Both the position numbers and the translations under genes were made by a program. 9,634 nt of DNA, taken from contig JAZRKT010000045.1 in the NCBI GenBank assembly GCA_045646465.1, positions 1 to 9,634 of the forward strand. The letters run 5' to 3'. Positions 6,474 to 9,634 of this stretch are shown here, one piece after another (within the stretch, counting starts at the first letter, position 1; the number at the start of each line of letters is the position of its first letter). This DNA is from UMGS1387 sp045646465 (GTDB lineage: Bacteria; Bacillota; Clostridia; Oscillospirales; CAG-382). Under the pieces are notes generated by a model that did no database searches, was not told the origin of the DNA, and was given only the letters and a program-made list of their open reading frames with translations.

Positions 6474-6506
6474 ACTTCCGGACAAAACGTCCGGAAGTTT
6501 TGTTTT
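6474..6506 (+). terminator. Rho-independent terminator upstream of the parA promoter
   Basis: ACTTCCGGAC and GTCCGGAAGT form a perfect 10-bp stem with an AAAAC loop, followed by TTTGTTTT. It lies just upstream of the proposed parA promoter and would insulate the partition operon from transcription entering from the chromosome or from the far end of a circularised element. Confidence 0.75.
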
Positions 6507-6519
6507 AACCAAGATTCGT

Positions 6520-6549
6520 TTGCAATCATACATTAGAAGCTTTTAAAAT
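6520..6549 (+). promoter_or_regulatory. Promoter of the parAB operon
   Basis: TTGCAA (6520-6525) and TAAAAT (6544-6549) are separated by 18 bp, a fair sigma-A type match. This places a start near 6556, followed by AGGAGGT (6568-6574) 7 nt before the parA ATG. It begins only 13 nt after the upstream terminator, so the operon appears self-contained. Confidence 0.5.
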
Positions 6550-6581
6550 AAATACACCAAAATATTCAGGAGGTAAAAATT

Positions 6582-7370
6582 ATGAGTGAAGTAATATGCT
6601 TAATCAACTTGAAAGGCGGAGTCGGAAAAACCGTCTCCAGTATCAACATTGCATACTCCTTTGCAAAGCTCGGTAAGAAGGTACTTATAATAGACACCGA
6701 CTGCCAAGGCAATATTGCAAAGGCTCTCGGTAAAAACTATGATGAGAATCCCAACACTATTGTCGCTCTTATTACAGAAGCAATCGAGGGCGATGTAACA
6801 AAACAGCGAGTGTGTGAATGTATATACACCGTTGGCACAGTTGACATTCTCCCGTCAAACTTCCTGCTTGCAGGAATCGAGTACCGCCTTATGAATGCTT
6901 TCAATCGCGAATGTGTTCTCAAAGCAATCGTCGATATGGTTCGTGAGGAATACGATTACATCGTTATTGACTGCCCACCCAATCTTGGGCTTATGGTAAC
7001 AAACGCACTTACCGCATCAGACAGTGTTCTTATTCCCGTTGAAGCACACTACCTCAGCTTTGAAAGCCTCAAGGTAATGCTCGGCACTGTTGAAATGGTA
7101 AAGAAAAAGCTTAACCCAGACTTAAAGATCGCAGGTGTATTCCTTACGATGTATCAGCAAAGGACCAAGCTCAGCCAAGGCATTGAAGCAAAGTTATTTG
7201 AGATATACGGTGCGAACATCAATGTGTTTAATGATGTGATACCCTATTCCATCAAGGCAGCAGAACAACCATTGTACGGAAAAAGTCTTATCGAGCTTGC
7301 TCCCAAGCATCCCGTGTCTTGGGCATATATGAATATTGCAAAGGAGTTGGTCGCCGATGGCAAACAATGA
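6582..7370 (+). CDS. parA: ParA/Soj-family partition ATPase
   Basis: ParA binds DNA non-specifically when ATP-bound and, with ParB, moves replicons to daughter cells. The 262-aa length and motifs are typical of small Soj-like ParAs without an N-terminal regulatory HTH. The deviant Walker A KGGVGKT (11-17) has its signature lysine K11 and catalytic K16. Walker A' is IIDTDCQGN (36-44), and Walker B is YIVIDCPPNLG (126-136) with D130. The ribosome binding site AGGAGGT is 7 nt from the ATG. The last 14 bp overlap parB, so the two are cotranscribed and probably translationally coupled. Its absence of an N-terminal DNA-binding domain argues that ParB or another factor would control the operon. On an integrated element it would stabilise the excised circular form. 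All catalytic residues are intact. Confidence 0.93.
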   Translation: MSEVICLINLKGGVGKTVSSINIAYSFAKLGKKVLIIDTDCQGNIAKALGKNYDENPNTIVALITEAIEGDVTKQRVCECIYTVGTVDILPSNFLLAGIEYRLMNAFNRECVLKAIVDMVREEYDYIVIDCPPNLGLMVTNALTASDSVLIPVEAHYLSFESLKVMLGTVEMVKKKLNPDLKIAGVFLTMYQQRTKLSQGIEAKLFEIYGANINVFNDVIPYSIKAAEQPLYGKSLIELAPKHPVSWAYMNIAKELVADGKQ

Positions 7371-8271
7371 TGTTTTTTCGGCCTTATCAAAAAAGACGGA
7401 AAGCAGTGGAATATCTGCAGTAAGCGGTCTTACTGAAATGTTCGGTCTATCGGTAAATTCAAGACTAACGGTACTCCCTATCTCACAGCTTCGTGAAAAA
7501 GAAAATCACCCTTTCAAGGTAACCGAGGATGAAAAGCTTCTTGCACTTGCAGACAGTATCAGAGAAAACGGACTTATGCAGCCTGTCATTGTTCGTCAAA
7601 TCGAATATGGCATATACGAGATTCTTGCAGGTCATCGCCGTACACGTGCTTGTAAGCACAACGGTGACAAAGAGATAAAGGTTCTTGTGGTGCAGGCTGA
7701 AGACGAGCTTGCTAACCGAATAATGATAGCAACCAACTTTCAGCAGAGGGATACACAACTCCCATCTGAAATTGCTCGCTCCTACCTCATAAGATACACC
7801 GATCTGAAAGGGCGAAAACGTACTTCCGACGAAAATTCCACCGGGTGGAATTCTGATGAAAAGATAGATAAAATCATGGAAAAAGAGTTCAATACTTCAA
7901 AATCTAATGTGTATCTCTATCTCAGGCTCAATCACCTTATTACACAGCTTATGGACGCACTTGATAACAAAAAATTGAACATCAAAGTTGCCGCCGAACT
8001 CTCTTATCTGATAGAGCATGAACAGACAGATGTATATGAGCTTGTATATGAAAAGGAAGCATACAAGCTTGATTTGAAGAAAGCCAAGCTCATAAAACAT
8101 CACAGCGGTGAGCTGTCACGAGATGACATTATCGATCTGCTTGAGAATGATGATAAGACAAAGGACACAATCTCCTTTTCAAAGTTAGAAATAAAGAAGT
8201 ACCGCAGTAAGTTTGGAAATCTTGCTGATATGAAAAAGGCAATACTTAAGTTTTTAGAAGAATACAGTTAA
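7357..8271 (+). CDS. parB: ParB/Spo0J-family centromere-binding protein
   Basis: ParB recognises parS sites and spreads along DNA as a CTP-dependent clamp, stimulating ParA. In this 304-aa protein the N-terminal ParB/Sulfiredoxin-type domain starts at LPISQL (40-45) and includes GHRRTRA (92-98), the arginine-rich CTP-binding box, and NFQQRD (127-132), equivalent to the ENxQR box. A helix-turn-helix region follows around residues 172-215. The C-terminal tail is charged and helical. The ATG at 7357 is chosen because AAGGAG lies 10 nt upstream, inside parA; an in-frame TTG at 7336 would begin before that site. Between the ParB box and the HTH sits a polar stretch (about residues 147-172) whose codons include a perfect palindrome. 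The gene order and 14-bp overlap with parA confirm the assignment. Confidence 0.9.
   Translation: MANNDVFSALSKKTESSGISAVSGLTEMFGLSVNSRLTVLPISQLREKENHPFKVTEDEKLLALADSIRENGLMQPVIVRQIEYGIYEILAGHRRTRACKHNGDKEIKVLVVQAEDELANRIMIATNFQQRDTQLPSEIARSYLIRYTDLKGRKRTSDENSTGWNSDEKIDKIMEKEFNTSKSNVYLYLRLNHLITQLMDALDNKKLNIKVAAELSYLIEHEQTDVYELVYEKEAYKLDLKKAKLIKHHSGELSRDDIIDLLENDDKTKDTISFSKLEIKKYRSKFGNLADMKKAILKFLEEYS
7834..7852. repeat. Perfect 19-bp odd palindrome inside parB, candidate parS
   Basis: AATTCCACC and GGTGGAATT flank a single central G. It lies in parB codons 160-166 (NSTGWNS). It is the strongest symmetric site in the partition operon that is not a terminator. parS sites are inverted repeats and can lie inside partition genes, as in B. 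subtilis spo0J, but the sequence is not the classic chromosomal parS. An mRNA hairpin is less likely because a 1-nt loop would force some pairs open. Confidence 0.45.
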
Positions 8272-8287
8272 AGAAAAGAGAGGAACA

Positions 8288-8680
8288 ATGAGGAAACTAT
8301 ACGCATACAAAAAAGAAAACACCTGTCCAGTTCAGAAATTCATTGACAACTTAAATGGCAAGATTAAAGCAAAGTTTATGTTTCAGCTCAGCTACATAAT
8401 GGATGAAAGAAACGGCTTTGTTGAGCCTTACGTCAAACACTTTTCAATGGAAAGATACAGACAGATGTATGAAATAAGAGTAAAGGCAGCGGAAAGAATG
8501 ATGAGAATTATCTTTTACGAAAAGAACGGTGAAATAATCCTTCTTCATGCCTTTTATAAACATGACCGCAAGGACACCGAAAAAGCACTCGAAGCGGCCT
8601 ACAAAATTTTAGAAAGCATTACCGATAAAAATGGCAATGTAACAGAAGAACACAGAAAGGAGTTGGTACTGTATGATTAA
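8288..8680 (+). CDS. RelE/HigB-like (Gp49-type) toxin, no antitoxin beside it
   Basis: This 130-aa basic protein resembles the phage-derived Gp49/HigB branch of the RelE superfamily, toxins that cleave mRNA at the ribosome. The typical core is present: MYEIRV (60-65), a basic residue then a hydrophobic strand RMMRIIFY (70-77), IILLHAFYKH (83-92) and a following helix with ALEAAYK (100-106). R64, R73, H87 and K91 are candidate RNA-contacting residues. It extends about 20 residues beyond the usual core with a charged tail. GAGAGG lies 4 nt before the ATG, and the gene begins 16 nt after parB and overlaps the next gene by 8 bp. Neither flanking gene encodes an Xre-type or other recognisable antitoxin, which is unusual. 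It may have been recruited for another role, or its antitoxin is elsewhere. Fold fairly sure; toxicity unproven. Confidence 0.72.
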   Translation: MRKLYAYKKENTCPVQKFIDNLNGKIKAKFMFQLSYIMDERNGFVEPYVKHFSMERYRQMYEIRVKAAERMMRIIFYEKNGEIILLHAFYKHDRKDTEKALEAAYKILESITDKNGNVTEEHRKELVLYD

Positions 8681-9634
8681 CGTAGTAATATGGCTTGGCA
8701 AGATAAAGTACAGCAATGATCTTGCTATAGTTTTCGCAAGAAACAACATCCGCATTGTTGATGAGAACTTCGAAAACACCGATGATTTTATTGACAGATT
8801 TGATGCTCTCGATGCAAATGTTGATGTACTTGTAATTGCGGATGCTTTGCTTTTAGGTGCTGACAGAAAGAAACTGTTTCAGCGCATTCGGCAAATAGAG
8901 CCAAATATCAGAATCGTCATTGTATTCCCGGGTTACCGCAACCAGTACATTGAAGACCAGATATCCGAATACAAGAATGTGTACGGTATATCTGACATCA
9001 TCTACGAGGGTAACCGACTTGACGAGGATTACTTTGCCGACGTTATTAAGAAAGGATACATATACGATTACGAGGTAAATGTATATGATGAACCCGGCGA
9101 AGAAACAAGGGTTATACTCCCTGAAAAGAAATGTATTTCAATAGGGATTCTCGGCTTTACTCACGGATGCGGTGTTACAAACGAGGTCATAAATACCGCA
9201 GGATATATTTCCATCACCCAAAACGGTAACGTCAAGGCAATTGACTTTTCGGGAACAGGAAACCTCAGATTTGCAAAGACAAAGGGTGTTACGTATATAG
9301 TTCATTCTGACATTGACATTGCAAGGATAAGAAAGACAAGTAAAGCTGTGGTTTACGACTTTGGAACACCATTTAACATATCCTCTAAGGGAAAGCTTTT
9401 GTCATATAACGAGTGCTATGACGAAGAGAAAATGAAGCTTTTCAGAGAGTGTGACCTCAAGGTGTGCAAGTGCTTTTCGGACAGTTGGCACATAGGAAAA
9501 ATGAAATATTTCTTGAACGATAAGTTCTGGAGCCGGGAGATAGACGATAGTTACATAATATTGCTCGATAAAGTCCCGAGAGACTCACAAAACTTGAGTT
9601 CAAGGATAAATATATGCGGCAGAAATGATACAGG
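8673..9634 (+). CDS. TadZ/CpaE-like protein with receiver-like domain and degenerate P-loop (partial)
   Basis: The frame is open from the ATG at 8673 to the window end, giving 320 residues and no stop. AAAGGAG (8656-8662) lies 10 nt upstream and the start overlaps the toxin gene by 8 bp. Residues about 45-130 look like a receiver-type alpha/beta domain (VDVLVIADALLLG, then IRIVIVFPG). Residues 155 onward resemble a MinD/ParA-type NTPase: IGILGFTHGCGVTN sits where the P-loop should be, AIDFSG (189-194, D191) where Walker A' is expected, and VVYDFGTPF (227-235, D230) as Walker B. Both lysines of the deviant Walker A are missing, so ATP hydrolysis is unlikely. Receiver plus ParA-like order matches TadZ/CpaE, which localise Tad/Flp pilus machinery. 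The family link is inferred from architecture. Confidence 0.6.
   Translation, partial: MINVVIWLGKIKYSNDLAIVFARNNIRIVDENFENTDDFIDRFDALDANVDVLVIADALLLGADRKKLFQRIRQIEPNIRIVIVFPGYRNQYIEDQISEYKNVYGISDIIYEGNRLDEDYFADVIKKGYIYDYEVNVYDEPGEETRVILPEKKCISIGILGFTHGCGVTNEVINTAGYISITQNGNVKAIDFSGTGNLRFAKTKGVTYIVHSDIDIARIRKTSKAVVYDFGTPFNISSKGKLLSYNECYDEEKMKLFRECDLKVCKCFSDSWHIGKMKYFLNDKFWSREIDDSYIILLDKVPRDSQNLSSRINICGRNDT

Larger units (their letters stand above)
6172..9634 (+). mobile_element. End of a probable integrative element inserted in the Lon-like gene (runs off window)
   Basis: Lon homology ends at about 6171. A 410-bp AT-rich gene-free stretch with short direct and tandem repeats and two stem-loops follows (6172-6581), then a compact operon of partition genes, a toxin and a TadZ/CpaE-like protein. 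Partition genes next to an interrupted chromosomal gene are typical of ICEs and integrated plasmids. The exact end cannot be fixed without the other junction; about 6165-6185 is likely. No integrase, relaxase or target-site duplication is in the window, so the class of element is unknown. Confidence 0.6.

Noticed and set aside
7336..7356. TTG start giving a longer ParB
   Set aside because: The AAGGAG site lies within this extension and fits the ATG at 7357.

Overview
The window reads as a low- to mid-GC Clostridia-type Firmicute, probably Ruminococcaceae/Oscillospiraceae. Evidence is strong AGGAGG-type ribosome binding sites on nearly every gene, a type III pantothenate kinase, an ECF-type vitamin transporter subunit, a double-DUF1538 membrane protein with a PII-like partner, and terminators with T tracts. 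The genus is a guess; no rRNA or other phylogenetic marker is present.

The left part (1-6171) looks like ordinary chromosome. On the minus strand coaX (739-1503) is followed by an ECF S component (57-641), a likely pantothenate uptake/phosphorylation pair. Divergently, a 509-aa protein with two DUF1538 repeats (1695-3224) is translationally coupled to a 234-aa tandem PII-like protein (3228-3932), consistent with an ion transporter and its cytoplasmic regulator. A terminator, a long hairpin and a heptanucleotide tandem repeat fill the convergent gap. A Lon-family protease gene on the minus strand (4234-6171) comes next. It carries the end of one AAA+ module, a complete second AAA+ module and an intact S16 Ser/Lys protease domain, but its 5' end stops abruptly inside the sensor-1 region of the first AAA+ module.

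That break near 6171 marks a junction. To its right the sequence changes character: a 410-bp AT-rich gene-free stretch holds an 18-bp direct repeat pair, four 12-bp tandem repeats and two stem-loops. Then comes a tightly packed plus-strand operon: ParA ATPase (6582-7370), ParB (7357-8271, with a perfect 19-bp odd palindrome inside it), an unpaired RelE/HigB-like toxin (8288-8680), and a partial protein (8673-window end) with a receiver-like N-terminus and a degenerate P-loop, resembling TadZ/CpaE. This is most simply one end of an integrative element (ICE-like or integrated plasmid) inserted into the Lon-like gene. No integrase, relaxase or other conjugation gene lies in the window, so the element call is an inference.

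The points most worth following up are the junction and its repeats, the palindrome inside parB as a candidate parS, the antitoxin-less toxin inside a partition operon, the degenerate P-loop protein, and the DUF1538/PII-like pair.
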